NCBI GenBank assembly: GCA_946557785.1
Contig: CAMNTH010000012.1
Coordinates: 1-64,000 of the forward strand
Length of the DNA stretch: 64,000 nucleotides
From: an uncultured Blautia sp.
Lineage (GTDB): Bacteria; Bacillota; Clostridia; Lachnospirales; Lachnospiraceae
Reading direction: 5' to 3'
Under the pieces are notes generated by a model. The model did no database searches, was not told the origin of the DNA, and saw only the letters and a list, made by a program, of their open reading frames with translations. The translations under genes and the position numbers were made by a program. Positions 52,857-61,604 of this stretch are shown here, piece after piece (positions within the stretch are counted from its first letter, which is position 1; each line of letters opens with the position of its first letter).

Positions 52857-53641
52857 GTATTCAGCTTACTTCCTTTCTTTTTTACACATGCATGACAATA
52901 GGTAACAGTTAATGCTATCCAGATAATCCCTACCATGACCACAGCCATAATGCCCGTGTTCCAAAACAGATGGCAGAGCATTGCAGCTGCAGAAAGAAAC
53001 GACACCAGCTTGTGAAGCGCAAGGCGGCTTTTATAGGAAGCCTGATAGATCATCTCCCGCTCTGCCTCATCACAATTCTCCAGCCACTGCTCCTGAAATT
53101 TCATGGAAGCGATATCTGCATTTTGCCTGGGATAAATCTTCTGCAGGGTTTTCACATAGCGTACCTGCCAGAACCCATTATAAATGCAGTCCAATATAAA
53201 AAGAACAAATATCAGGCAAAGTACACTATCTTCGCTTGCACTTAACGACTCTATATAATCCATCGAATATCCCGTGGATAAGAACACCATTGCAAGAACC
53301 ATTCCTGCGATACTGGAAACCGTCCCCACAGAGCCAAGCCATTCCATTTTATATTCCAGCCGGTCTCCTTCTTCATCATCCGCATCCGCCAGCGCCCTTC
53401 CCATAGTGCGAAGCTGATAGAGAACAGGTTCCCCGATCAGTACGCTGGCGATCAAAAAGAATGCCTGTATCTCCAAAAGATGTGCTCTTACCGCATCAGC
53501 AGCAGTTTTAAATACGCTGCCCAGGGAACCTATCTTAAAATATACACTGCAAAAGCCAACGATCCCTCCGCCTATTGCAAACGCCGTCATCTTCAAGCCA
53601 AACTTCAGGTATGTATTCATTTTTTTCTTTGTCGCAGCCAT
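52853..53641 (-). CDS. DUF3169-family membrane protein
   Basis: A 262-residue protein with six predicted helices and a cytoplasmic loop (GRALADADDEEGDRLEYKM near 94-112). Members of DUF3169 regularly occur between a small XRE regulator and an ABC exporter, exactly as here; none has a defined activity to my knowledge. It starts 8 bases after GAGGAG, two bases after the regulator's stop codon. It may sense or tune the exporter. Confidence 0.8.
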   Translation of the reverse strand: MAATKKKMNTYLKFGLKMTAFAIGGGIVGFCSVYFKIGSLGSVFKTAADAVRAHLLEIQAFFLIASVLIGEPVLYQLRTMGRALADADDEEGDRLEYKMEWLGSVGTVSSIAGMVLAMVFLSTGYSMDYIESLSASEDSVLCLIFVLFILDCIYNGFWQVRYVKTLQKIYPRQNADIASMKFQEQWLENCDEAEREMIYQASYKSRLALHKLVSFLSAAAMLCHLFWNTGIMAVVMVGIIWIALTVTYCHACVKKKGSKLNT

Positions 53642-53643
53642 CC

Positions 53644-53856
53644 CTAATTCTCCTCGTCTTCCTCATAAGAAAAAATGTCTTCTACAGCAACTTCAAAAAT
53701 TTTCGCAAGCTTCAGTGCCAGCGTTATCGAAGGTGAGTAATCCCCTCTCTCGATCAGGCTAATAGTCTGCCGGGAAACGCCGCTTCTTTTTCCCAGCTCA
53801 GACTGGTTAATCCCTAGTCTTGCACGATGTTCCTTTAAACGATTGTTTAACGGCAA
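53644..53856 (-). CDS. Small XRE-family transcription regulator
   Basis: A 70-residue helix-turn-helix protein (NRLKEHRARLGINQSELGKRSGVSRQTISLIERG), the whole protein being one DNA-binding domain with a short acidic tail. Such YozG-like regulators usually repress their own operon. The start is TTG at 53856; an in-frame TAG directly upstream excludes anything longer. There is no ordinary ribosome site, and a run of 11 G residues ends eight bases before the TTG and may take its place. It heads an operon with DUF3169, ABC ATPase and permease. Two copies of a dyad overlap its promoter and are the likely operators. Confidence 0.93.
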   Translation of the reverse strand: MPLNNRLKEHRARLGINQSELGKRSGVSRQTISLIERGDYSPSITLALKLAKIFEVAVEDIFSYEEDEEN

Positions 53857-53864
53857 CTATCTTA

Positions 53865-53875
53865 CCCCCCCCCCC
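53865..53875 (-). repeat. G11 homopolymer in the regulator leader
   Basis: Eleven consecutive C residues on the plus strand read as G11 in the mRNA. The run follows immediately on a nine-codon ORF (ATG at 53904, behind AAAGG; its TAG stop provides the first G) and precedes the XRE start by eight bases. Long G/C runs change length by slipped-strand mispairing. Confidence 0.8.
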
Positions 53876-53964
53876 TAATTTTCTGACAATTTACTCTTTA
53901 GCATTTTTATTATCCTTTCTCCTTGGTTTATTGTATTTCAAGTATGACTTAATGCCTTGTCACT

Positions 53965-54017
53965 TTGACAACTTTCTTTGTCATTTTGACTATACCATTG
54001 ACAAAGAAAGTTGTCAA
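53965..54017. promoter_or_regulatory. Inverted 19-bp operator pair
   Basis: The sequence at 53965-53983 (TTGACAACTTTCTTTGTCA) recurs exactly, inverted, at 53999-54017, separated by 15 bases. Each copy is itself a near-dyad of TTGACA and TGTCA(A). One copy covers the -35 box and spacer, the other covers the start of transcription, as expected for autorepression by the XRE protein. Confidence 0.75.
53989..54017 (-). promoter_or_regulatory. Sigma-A promoter of the XRE-DUF3169-ABC operon
   Basis: A consensus TTGACA, exactly 17 bases, and TATAGT on the minus strand. The transcript would have a leader of about 125 bases before the TTG start. This is among the strongest promoters in the window, consistent with tight repression being needed. 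Confidence 0.8.
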
Positions 54018-54036
54018 TAGAAAAATATTATCATAT

Positions 54037-54090
54037 AAAAAAACATAGCAGTAATTACTGCAGTCCTCAAGCAGCAATCCTTGCTATGTT
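54037..54090 (-). terminator. Terminator of the arg operon
   Basis: AACATAGCA (54042-54050) pairs with TGCTATGTT (54082-54090), with a long internal stretch that can fold further (GCAGTAATTACTGC). On the minus strand it ends in seven T residues. It separates the arginine genes from the XRE operon. Confidence 0.75.
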
Positions 54091-54134
54091 TTTATCAGCG
54101 CTCACAGTCCGGTATATCCCGGCTGCTGCCTCTG

Positions 54135-54311
54135 TCAGTCTTTTCTTTTTTTCTCTGCCGAAGAATCAGCCCTCTGATTGCACTGTCCCTGGCAATTCCG
54201 GCAGTCCCCTCCGCACTGAAGGGATTTGCCATTCTTTTTATTATGAACAATACTCCTGACTGCCAGCACTATCACAACAGTCAAAATCAATAATACCAAA
54301 AACGTCCCCAT
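54135..54311 (-). CDS. FeoB-associated Cys-rich membrane protein
   Basis: A 58-residue protein, missed easily because of its size. It has one N-terminal helix (about 3-18, FLVLLILTVVIVLAV), a basic stretch (HNKKNGKS) and a cysteine cluster C33-x3-C37-x2-C40-x3-C44 (QCGGDCRNCQGQC). This matches the FeoB-associated family (PF12669), usually found next to ferrous iron transporter genes and thought to act in metal handling. Here it follows argD by three bases with no clear ribosome site, so it is probably coupled to argD. No feoA or feoB lies in the window. Confidence 0.8.
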   Translation of the reverse strand: MGTFLVLLILTVVIVLAVRSIVHNKKNGKSLQCGGDCRNCQGQCNQRADSSAEKKRKD

Positions 54312-54314
54312 ATT

Positions 54315-55508
54315 TTATTCCAGGCAATCTTCCAGGATCTCCACCATCTCATCAATATGTTCCTTCTTGATGATCAGAGGCGGAACAAGACGCAGGACAT
54401 TGTTTCCTGCTGAAATTACCACAAGTCCTTCCTCCAAAGCCCGGGATACAATATCTCCTACCGGCCGGCCGGCAATTACCAAGCCCTGCATAAATCCCCG
54501 TCCTCTTCTTTCGGATAAGCAGTCATACTTCTCCACCAGCTCATCCAGTTTCTTCTTGAAATATGGAGTCAGTTCTTTTACATGATTCAGGATCTTATCC
54601 TTTTCATAAATATCAAATACCTTGCTCACCGCTGCACATACCAGCGGATTTCCGCCATAGGTCGTCCCATGATCTCCAGGTACCAGAGATGCCCCGGCAG
54701 CCTTTTCCCCAAGGACAAATGCCCCTACAGGAACTCCGCAGCCAAGCGCCTTGGCACAGGTCATAATATCCGGAGCAATGCCATAAGACTGCCATGCAAA
54801 ATAAGAACCCGTACGTCCCATGCCGCACTGAATTTCGTCAAAGATCAAAAGAATATCCTTCTCATCACAAAGATCACGCAGTCCCTTTAAAAATGCAGGA
54901 TCCGCCGGATAAATACCGCCCTCTCCCTGTATAACCTCTGTAATAATAGCACAGGTTTTCTCATTGACAAGTGCCTTTACACTATCCAGATTATTAAAAT
55001 CCGCAAACTTCACACCGCCTACCAATGGTTCAAAAGGTTCGCGATAATGGGCTGTTCCAGTCACAGAAAGGGCACCCATGCTCCTTCCATGGAAGGATTG
55101 GTTCATGGCAATGATCTCATGCCTGTCCGCCCTTCCGCTCTTGGTAAATGCATATTTTCTTGCTGCTTTTAAAGCACCTTCAATGGCCTCCGTCCCACTG
55201 TTCGTAAAAAAAGCCTTACTCATTCCGCTTGCTTTTACCAGTTTTCTTCCTGCCTCACTCATAGGTTCGTTATAATACAGATTGGAAATATGAGTCAGCT
55301 TATCTATCTGGCTTTTCAGCGCTTCATCATACCCAGGATAATGATACCCAAGAGAATTTACAGCAATTCCTGCTGCAAAATCCAGGTATTTAATTCCATC
55401 CGTATCATAAAGATAGCATCCCTCACCCCGGTCAAAAACCACCGGAAAACGATTATACGTATGAAGAATGTTTGCTTCTGCTGCCTGCATCTGTTCATTC
55501 ATGTTCAT
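54315..55508 (-). CDS. argD: Acetylornithine aminotransferase
   Basis: PLP-dependent enzyme converting N-acetylglutamate semialdehyde to N-acetylornithine, 397 residues. It has the class III aminotransferase signature [15 protein letters not shown] and the PLP-lysine region [11 protein letters not shown] chose the ATG at 55508 (protein [10 protein letters not shown]), which overlaps argB by 14 bases; ATG at 55502 is equally possible, and a longer frame reaching to 55643 would run through argB and is unlikely. Its partner genes argB, argJ and argC precede it. Confidence 0.96.
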   Translation of the reverse strand: MNMNEQMQAAEANILHTYNRFPVVFDRGEGCYLYDTDGIKYLDFAAGIAVNSLGYHYPGYDEALKSQIDKLTHISNLYYNEPMSEAGRKLVKASGMSKAFFTNSGTEAIEGALKAARKYAFTKSGRADRHEIIAMNQSFHGRSMGALSVTGTAHYREPFEPLVGGVKFADFNNLDSVKALVNEKTCAIITEVIQGEGGIYPADPAFLKGLRDLCDEKDILLIFDEIQCGMGRTGSYFAWQSYGIAPDIMTCAKALGCGVPVGAFVLGEKAAGASLVPGDHGTTYGGNPLVCAAVSKVFDIYEKDKILNHVKELTPYFKKKLDELVEKYDCLSERRGRGFMQGLVIAGRPVGDIVSRALEEGLVVISAGNNVLRLVPPLIIKKEHIDEMVEILEDCLE

Positions 55509-56391
55509 GGTAGTATTTTTCACCATCCTCTCGTAAAATAGCGGTACCGATACCTTTATTTGTAAATATTTCCAGCAACAGGCTATGAGGGATCCTTCCG
55601 TCCAGAATATGGACTCTGTTGACACCATGTTCAATGGCGTCAATGCAATTGCGCAGCTTTGGAATCATTCCGCCGCCTACATATCCCTCGGAAATCAGCT
55701 TCTCCGCATCCCTAACCTGAAGCTCTGAAATCAATGTGGAAGGATCATTCTGATCCTTATATACACCCTCAATATCCGATAAAAATGCCAGTTTTTCCGC
55801 ATTCACAGCTTCTGCGATAGCACAGGCTGCATCGTCTGCATTAATATTATAGCTTTCAAAATGATCGTCATATCCCACCGGAAAAATGATGGGCAGGAAA
55901 TCCTTTTCCAGAAGGTCATAAAGGATTTTGGGATTTACCGTTTCCACTTCTCCTACATATCCAATATCTTCTCCATTTGAAAGCTTTTTATGACATTTCA
56001 AAAGGCCGCCGTCCTTGCCGCTTATTCCCACAGCCTTCACTCCAAGGCTCTGTACCAGGGTTACCAGCTCCTTATTTACCTTAGCCAGAACCATTTCCGC
56101 GATTTCCATGGTATCTTTATCTGTTACGCGCAGACCATTGACGAACTTCGCTTCCATGCCCACTTTTTCTACCCAGCGGCTGATTTCCTTACCTCCGCCA
56201 TGGACGATAATGGGTTTAAATCCTACTAGTTTTAAGAGTACCACATCCTTGATCACGTTTGCCTTCAGTTCTTCATCAAGCATGGCGCTTCCACCATATT
56301 TGACTATTACAATTTTACGATTAAAGCGCTGAATATACGGAAGGGCCTCAATGAGCACCTCTGCTTTTTCTAAATATTTATGATTCACCAT
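55495..56391 (-). CDS. argB: Acetylglutamate kinase
   Basis: Phosphorylates N-acetylglutamate, the second step of arginine synthesis. 298 residues, with [10 protein letters not shown] near the N-terminus, [12 protein letters not shown] for substrate binding and the amino-acid kinase C-terminal region [28 protein letters not shown]. Enzymes of this length with an N-terminal extension ([21 protein letters not shown]) are usually the arginine-inhibited hexameric form, so feedback control is likely. Confidence 0.97.
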   Translation of the reverse strand: MVNHKYLEKAEVLIEALPYIQRFNRKIVIVKYGGSAMLDEELKANVIKDVVLLKLVGFKPIIVHGGGKEISRWVEKVGMEAKFVNGLRVTDKDTMEIAEMVLAKVNKELVTLVQSLGVKAVGISGKDGGLLKCHKKLSNGEDIGYVGEVETVNPKILYDLLEKDFLPIIFPVGYDDHFESYNINADDAACAIAEAVNAEKLAFLSDIEGVYKDQNDPSTLISELQVRDAEKLISEGYVGGGMIPKLRNCIDAIEHGVNRVHILDGRIPHSLLLEIFTNKGIGTAILREDGEKYYHEHE

Positions 56392-56431
56392 TTGTAAGAC
56401 TCCTTTGGATCCTGCCTGTAATAAGGGCAGT

Positions 56432-57655
56432 TTATGAACGATAATCTGCGTTAATTTTCACATAATCATAAGTCAGGTCACAGCCCCATGCAGTCGCTTC
56501 AAAGCTGCCCATCTTTATATCTGCAATGGCAGTTACAGCATCCTCTGAAAGGATTTTTGTAGCTTCCTCTTCACTGTATCCGGTGGAAACGCCGTTCTCT
56601 ATAATCTTAATTTTCCCAGCCCTGCTTTCAAAATAAAGATCCACTTTTTCAGGATCGAACTGTGCGCCTGAATAGCCCATAGCGCAAAGTATTCTCCCCC
56701 AGTTGGCGTCATGTCCGTAAATCGCCGCCTTCGTAAGCGAAGAAGTTACCACAGATTTACTTAAAGTTACTGCCTGTTCTTTACTCTGTGCGCCTATGAT
56801 CTTCACTTCAAAAAGAGCGGTTGCGCCTTCACCGTCACCTGCAATGCACTTTGCAAGAGTGGTATTTACATAGTTCAAAGCACCCTTAAATATTTGATAA
56901 TCTTCCCCTTTTTCTGTAATCTCAGGATTATCCGCAAGGCCATTTGCCAGAAGAAGCACCGTATCATTGGTAGAGGTATCTCCATCTACGGAAACCATAT
57001 TATAGGTATCCTTTACGTCTTCGCTCAAAGCCTCCTGAAGCATTTCTTTAGAAATTTTTGCGTCTGTAGTCACAAACCCAAGCATTGTGCACATGTTCGG
57101 GTGAATCATTCCTGAGCCCTTGCACATACCACCGATAGTAACTGTTTTTCCGCCGATCACCACCTGAACCGCCGCTTCTTTTTTCACAGTGTCTGTAGTC
57201 ATAATTGCCTTTGCAGCCTCTGTTCCGGCTGCAATCCCACCATCCAGTTTCTGTGCCATAGCCTTCACACCATTGGCGATCCTGTCAATGGGAAGCTGCA
57301 TTCCGATCACTCCTGTAGACGCCACAAGAACACTCATTGGCGAAATATTCAAAGCTTCCGCTGCCGCATCAGCAGTTTTTTTGCAGTAGCCATAACCCTC
57401 TTCTCCCGTACATGCATTGGCAATGCCGCTGTTGCAGACTACAGCCTGTGCAGATGGATAATAATAAACGATCTCCTGATCCCACTTAACAGGAGCTGCC
57501 TTTACAATATTTGTAGTAAAGGTTCCTGCTGCCAGGCAGGGAACTTCACTGTAGATCATAGCCATATCTGTCCGGTTCTTGTATTTAATTTCTGCCGCCT
57601 GTGCTGCTGCTCTGAATCCTTTTGCAGCAGTTACACCACCTGTAATTATTTCCAT
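56432..57655 (-). CDS. argJ: Bifunctional ornithine acetyltransferase/N-acetylglutamate synthase
   Basis: Recycles the acetyl group between acetylornithine and glutamate, so that no separate argA or argE is needed. 407 residues, starting [14 protein letters not shown] at 57655 behind AGGAGG (six bases). The precursor self-cleaves before the conserved Thr in the [16 protein letters not shown] segment (about residue 185); here the residue before the Thr is Cys, where Ala is the commonest. Confidence 0.96.
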   Translation of the reverse strand: MEIITGGVTAAKGFRAAAQAAEIKYKNRTDMAMIYSEVPCLAAGTFTTNIVKAAPVKWDQEIVYYYPSAQAVVCNSGIANACTGEEGYGYCKKTADAAAEALNISPMSVLVASTGVIGMQLPIDRIANGVKAMAQKLDGGIAAGTEAAKAIMTTDTVKKEAAVQVVIGGKTVTIGGMCKGSGMIHPNMCTMLGFVTTDAKISKEMLQEALSEDVKDTYNMVSVDGDTSTNDTVLLLANGLADNPEITEKGEDYQIFKGALNYVNTTLAKCIAGDGEGATALFEVKIIGAQSKEQAVTLSKSVVTSSLTKAAIYGHDANWGRILCAMGYSGAQFDPEKVDLYFESRAGKIKIIENGVSTGYSEEEATKILSEDAVTAIADIKMGSFEATAWGCDLTYDYVKINADYRS

Positions 57656-57678
57656 AATAGTCCTCCTGGTCAAAAAAA

Positions 57679-58719
57679 TCACGGCATCATAGGTATCTGC
57701 AAAAGCCCCTGTGCCTCATCAAAGCCAAACATCAGGTTCATATTCTGCACTGCCTGTCCCGCAGCACCTTTTACCAGATTATCAATGGCTCCCATCATGA
57801 TCACCCGTCTGGTTCTTGGATCAATTTTGAAATTCACATCCACATAATTACTGCCTTCCACAAACCTGGTCTGAGGGCATATATCCTTCTCCAAAACACG
57901 GACAAATGTTTCTTTTTTATAGTATTTGTCATACGCTGCCTTTACCTCGTCATAGGTAACATCTTTCGTAAGTGATGCATAAGCAGTTACCAGGATTCCC
58001 CTGTTCATAGGTACCAAATGGGGGGTAAAATTAATCAGGATTTCCCTGCCGCAGGCATATCCAAGCTGATCCTCGATCTCCGGCGTATGCCTGTGGGAAG
58101 CCACGCCGTAGGCTTTGATATTTTCGTTTACTTCACAATAAAGGTTATCCACCTTGGCTCCTCTTCCCGCTCCCGAAGTTCCGGATTTGGCGTCAATAAT
58201 AATGGTAGAAGGGTCGATCATTCCCTCTTTCAGCAAGGGATAAATAGTTAATGTAGAACATGTAGGATAACATCCCGGATTGGCGATCAGCCTTGCGCCT
58301 TTTATATCTTCCCTGTTGATCTCGCAAAGTCCGTAAACCGCTTCCCCCACATACTGGGGCGCTTTATGCCGGATTCCATACCAGGCTTCATATTTTGCCA
58401 CATCCTTAATACGAAAATCCGCACTCAGGTCGATAACCTTTGCTTTTGACAAAATCTCTTCATTGAGCAGAGATGCGCACAGCCCCTGCGGCGTTGCAGT
58501 AAAAATCACATCTACTTCGTCTGCCAGCGCAGCCATATTATCATCCATGCATTTTGCGTCTATAAGCTTAAAAAAATTCCGGTATACATCTGCATAGCTT
58601 TTATCAATGTAGCTTCTGGAACCATACCATACAACCTCCACGTCCTTATGTCCCAGCAGCAATCTTACAATTTCATTTCCGGCATAACCGGTAGCACCGA
58701 TAATTCCTGCTTTTATCAT
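57679..58719 (-). CDS. argC: N-acetyl-gamma-glutamyl-phosphate reductase
   Basis: NADPH-dependent reduction of N-acetylglutamyl phosphate, 346 residues. It has GATGYAGNEIVRLL for nucleotide binding and the catalytic Cys in ANPGCYPTCS (near 147-156). It is the first gene of argC-argJ-argB-argD, behind a consensus promoter with an overlapping palindrome, and AGGAGG lies before the ATG. The operon lacks argF and argH, which must lie elsewhere. Confidence 0.97.
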   Translation of the reverse strand: MIKAGIIGATGYAGNEIVRLLLGHKDVEVVWYGSRSYIDKSYADVYRNFFKLIDAKCMDDNMAALADEVDVIFTATPQGLCASLLNEEILSKAKVIDLSADFRIKDVAKYEAWYGIRHKAPQYVGEAVYGLCEINREDIKGARLIANPGCYPTCSTLTIYPLLKEGMIDPSTIIIDAKSGTSGAGRGAKVDNLYCEVNENIKAYGVASHRHTPEIEDQLGYACGREILINFTPHLVPMNRGILVTAYASLTKDVTYDEVKAAYDKYYKKETFVRVLEKDICPQTRFVEGSNYVDVNFKIDPRTRRVIMMGAIDNLVKGAAGQAVQNMNLMFGFDEAQGLLQIPMMP

Positions 58720-58754
58720 TTTCCTTCCTCCTATTTATCCGTTGAGCTTTTAAG

Positions 58755-58783
58755 ATTATACATCTTCTCTGCATATTATGCAA
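58755..58783 (-). promoter_or_regulatory. Promoter of argCJBD with ARG-box-like palindrome
   Basis: TTGCAT, 17 bases, TATAAT on the minus strand. The -35 box is part of a TGCATA-x-TATGCA palindrome at 58770-58782, reminiscent of the AT-rich TGAAT...ATTCA operator bound by ArgR/AhrC. Binding there would block RNA polymerase. Confidence 0.7.
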
Positions 58784-58901
58784 CATCTTTTTCAGGTTCC
58801 TTCAGGGAGAGTTTCTGTTTATTGTAAATTTTTATTTATTCTTTCTTATTTATTGATGTATTTTTATGCAAATTTTCTTCTCATTATTTTCAAATTCACT
58901 A

Positions 58902-58930
58902 TTGCATATTTATAAAAAATGTTGTATATT
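58902..58930 (+). promoter_or_regulatory. Promoter of argG
   Basis: TTGCAT, 17 bases, TATATT. Its -35 region reads TTGCATATTTATAA, which shares its left half with the argC palindrome, so both divergent arg units may answer to one repressor. The 382 bases between argC and argG hold no gene. Confidence 0.65.
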
Positions 58931-58939
58931 AACCCATGT

Positions 58940-59068
58940 CGGCAGAAACCATACAAACAACAGTCTGCCGTCAGCCTTAGATATTGCTGCTGGGACTTTT
59001 GACTCCAGCACATTATTATCAGCTATATATCATATCAAATATCACCGTTCCTGCCAATAGGCAGAACG
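58940..59068 (+). promoter_or_regulatory. Structured leader of argG
   Basis: About 165 bases separate the argG promoter from the ATG, and three hairpins can form: CGGCAGA/TCTGCCG (58940-58970), TGCTGG/CCAGCA (58988-59010) and CGTT-C-CTGCC/GGCAG-AACG (59046-59068). A 14-codon ORF (ATG at 58935) runs through the first hairpin but has no ribosome site. No T-box sequence is present. Confidence 0.4.
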
Positions 59069-59101
59069 ATAAAAATGCAGAAATTCAGGAGGAAATCAAT
59101 T

Positions 59102-60328
59102 ATGAAAGAAAAAGTAATCTTAGCGTATTCAGGCGGGCTTGACACTACAGCCTTGATCCCATGGCTGAAAGAAACTTTTGATTATGAAGTAATCTGCTGC
59201 TGCATTAACTGCGGCCAGGGCAGCGAGCTGGAGGGACTGGATGAAAGGGCAAAGCTTTCCGGCGCTGCAAAATTATACATTGAGGATATTGTTGATGAAT
59301 TCTGCGATGAATACATTATGCCATGTGTAAAAGCAGGAGCTGTATACGAACATAAATATCTTCTGGGAACCTCTATGGCACGTCCCATTATCGCCAAGAC
59401 CCTGGTAGAAATCGCACGCAAGGAAGGCGCATCTGCAATCTGCCACGGCGCAACAGGAAAAGGAAACGACCAGATCCGTTTCGAGCTTGGGATCAAGGCA
59501 CTTGCTCCTGACCTGAAGATCATTGCTCCATGGCGTATGACAGATGTATGGACAATGCAGTCCCGAGAAGATGAAATTGCATTCTGCCAGGCACACGGTA
59601 TCAATCTTCCTTTTGATGCAAGCCACAGCTACAGCCGTGACCGCAATCTATGGCATATCAGCCACGAGGGTCTGGAGCTTGAAGATCCTTCTCTTGCACC
59701 AAACTATGATCACATGCTGGTCCTTGGCGTAACTCCCCAGAATGCTCCTGATAAGGAAACAGACGTTACCATCACCTTTGAAGCCGGCATTCCAAAGACT
59801 CTGAATGGAAAAGCAATGAAGGTTTCTGAAATCATCACAGAACTGAACCGTCTTGGAGGCGAAAACGGCATCGGTATTGTAGATATTGTGGAGAACCGGG
59901 TTGTTGGTATGAAATCCCGCGGCGTGTACGAAACCCCTGGCGGAACTATCCTCATGGAAGCTCACGAACAGCTGGAAGAGCTGACCCTGGATCGGGAAAC
60001 CCTGGAAACCAAGAAAAAACTGGGCAGCCAGTTTGCACAGGTAGTATATGAAGGAAAATGGTTTACTCCTCTTCGTGAGGCACTTCAGGCATTTGTAGAG
60101 TCTACACAGAAATACGTAACCGGAGAAGTGAAGCTTAAACTTTACAAAGGCAATATCATCAAGGCAGGAACCACCTCTCCTTACAGCCTGTACAATGAAT
60201 CTCTTGCATCCTTCACCACCGGAGATCTGTATGACCACCACGATGCAGACGGCTTCATCACCCTTTTCGGCCTGCCTCTGAAAGTTCGTGCAATGATGCT
60301 CAATGAAGTAAAAAAAACTGAGAAATAA
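59102..60328 (+). CDS. argG: Argininosuccinate synthase
   Basis: Joins citrulline and aspartate with ATP, 408 residues. It begins MKEKVILAYSGGLDTT, the PP-loop of the family, and carries the family's GRMLN-type C-terminal regions in variant form (KAMKVSEIITELNRLGGENGIG, VENRVVGMKSRGVYETPGG). AGGAGG lies nine bases before the ATG at 59102; an upstream ATG at 59075 lacks a site. argH does not follow; a terminator ends the unit. Confidence 0.97.
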   Translation: MKEKVILAYSGGLDTTALIPWLKETFDYEVICCCINCGQGSELEGLDERAKLSGAAKLYIEDIVDEFCDEYIMPCVKAGAVYEHKYLLGTSMARPIIAKTLVEIARKEGASAICHGATGKGNDQIRFELGIKALAPDLKIIAPWRMTDVWTMQSREDEIAFCQAHGINLPFDASHSYSRDRNLWHISHEGLELEDPSLAPNYDHMLVLGVTPQNAPDKETDVTITFEAGIPKTLNGKAMKVSEIITELNRLGGENGIGIVDIVENRVVGMKSRGVYETPGGTILMEAHEQLEELTLDRETLETKKKLGSQFAQVVYEGKWFTPLREALQAFVESTQKYVTGEVKLKLYKGNIIKAGTTSPYSLYNESLASFTTGDLYDHHDADGFITLFGLPLKVRAMMLNEVKKTEK

Positions 60329-60349
60329 TTTATCCTATACAGAAAAAAG

Positions 60350-60394
60350 GCCGCCTGCCAAAAGGAACTGCAACCTCCTGACAGGCGGCTTTTT
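60350..60394 (+). terminator. Bidirectional terminator between argG and ABC permease gene
   Basis: GCCGCCTG pairs with CAGGCGGC and is followed by TTTTT on the plus strand and by six T residues on the minus strand. It lies between two convergent genes. Confidence 0.88.
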
Positions 60395-60395
60395 A

Positions 60396-61604
60396 TTATT
60401 GTTCAATTTCTGTCTTTACTGTACCGAAGGATTCCTCAGCCTGCTGCTGATACTTGTTGACCACAAGATAAATGCAGAACAGGGCTGCTGCAAACCCTGC
60501 CTGAATCAAAATCCCCTCATATACAGGTTTTAAGTTTTCCCACTGAAAACCCGTCATGCTGCTGATTCTCCCTTCATTTTGTTCATACCAGTAAATGGGG
60601 ATTAATTTGGACACCTTCAAAATCCCCTCCCCCATCATCTCCAGGGGCACAAATACGCCGCTTAAAAAGCTCATAGCCAACGCCACGATGTTGGTTGCAA
60701 AATGCAGGACATTTTCGTTGCTGATAAATGCGCTGCAAAGAAGAGCCACGGAAATTGCCACTGCCAAAACCGCAAGGCTGTTTCCCAGGTACAGCAGGAG
60801 CACGCGGAAATCCAGCTCCTGAATATCATTTATCGTAGCGGCTCCGCCCATAAGATGCAGAAGAATCCACACTCCTATTCCTACTACAAGGGCATACAGT
60901 AATTTTCCCATAGCGAAAACAGTTGGCTTAACAGGACTGCAAAGATTTCTCATTCGTATTTCCGTCTTCCGGAATACAGTAAATACGATGCCCACTCCTG
61001 AAATACACTCCAAAAGCAAAATATAAGGCAAAAACCTCTGAAACAGCCGGATATTTTCCCCTACCGCCGCCCCATCCATATACTTGCGTACTGTCACTTC
61101 CGTTTTTCGCTCCATAGAAGCGACAGCTGCCTCAGCAGTCTCTTCCTCTGACATCTTCCCCGTGGTCTGATACATACGCATCAAAGACAGATACTGCTCT
61201 GCTGCAGATCGAAGATAATATCCAGTAGTAGATGACGGCCACTGCCACATTTCAAGGGCAGCATCTTTCCCCTCCCGTAAGCACTCACCATACCCCTTAG
61301 GAATTACAAAAATACAGTCTACAGCTCCGTAAAACCCGGCATCCATCATTGCTTCCTTAGAATCCTCAAGCTCTACAAATGTCCCCATCTCCTCTAAAAC
61401 AAGGGCAAGTCCGTCAGCAGCAGCGCTGCTTCCATCTCTGTTGATCAATGTATATTTGGGTTTCTTAGCCGTAAAATCTCCATACATGGAGGAATCCCCT
61501 GTAAACATCATAGACAGGAGCAGCACAGCAAACACAATAAAATAAACCATCATGGTGAGCTTCCGTCTTTTCATAATCTTCATGCAAGCACTAAATACTC
61601 TCAT
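60396..61604 (-). CDS. ABC-2 transporter permease, subunit 2
   Basis: A 402-residue membrane protein with a helix near 17-36, an extracytoplasmic domain to about 185 (NRDGSSAAADGLALVLEEMG), five helices and an FRKTEIRMRNLCSP coupling segment near 209-222. It resembles the permease pairs of antibiotic-peptide or lipid exporters (YhfE/YvfS type). GGAGG precedes the ATG. The start overlaps the end of the other permease gene by 14 bases. Cargo is unknown. Confidence 0.87.
   Translation of the reverse strand: MRVFSACMKIMKRRKLTMMVYFIVFAVLLLSMMFTGDSSMYGDFTAKKPKYTLINRDGSSAAADGLALVLEEMGTFVELEDSKEAMMDAGFYGAVDCIFVIPKGYGECLREGKDAALEMWQWPSSTTGYYLRSAAEQYLSLMRMYQTTGKMSEEETAEAAVASMERKTEVTVRKYMDGAAVGENIRLFQRFLPYILLLECISGVGIVFTVFRKTEIRMRNLCSPVKPTVFAMGKLLYALVVGIGVWILLHLMGGAATINDIQELDFRVLLLYLGNSLAVLAVAISVALLCSAFISNENVLHFATNIVALAMSFLSGVFVPLEMMGEGILKVSKLIPIYWYEQNEGRISSMTGFQWENLKPVYEGILIQAGFAAALFCIYLVVNKYQQQAEESFGTVKTEIEQ

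Noticed and set aside
50686..53856. XRE-DUF3169-ABC cassette as a mobile element or toxin-antitoxin system
   Set aside because: No transposase, integrase, flanking repeats or toxin-like protein is present; this is a common arrangement for regulated exporters.
58720..59101. T-box or other known riboswitch upstream of argG/argC
   Set aside because: The conserved T-box antiterminator sequence is absent, and no terminator hairpin with a T-run precedes argG.
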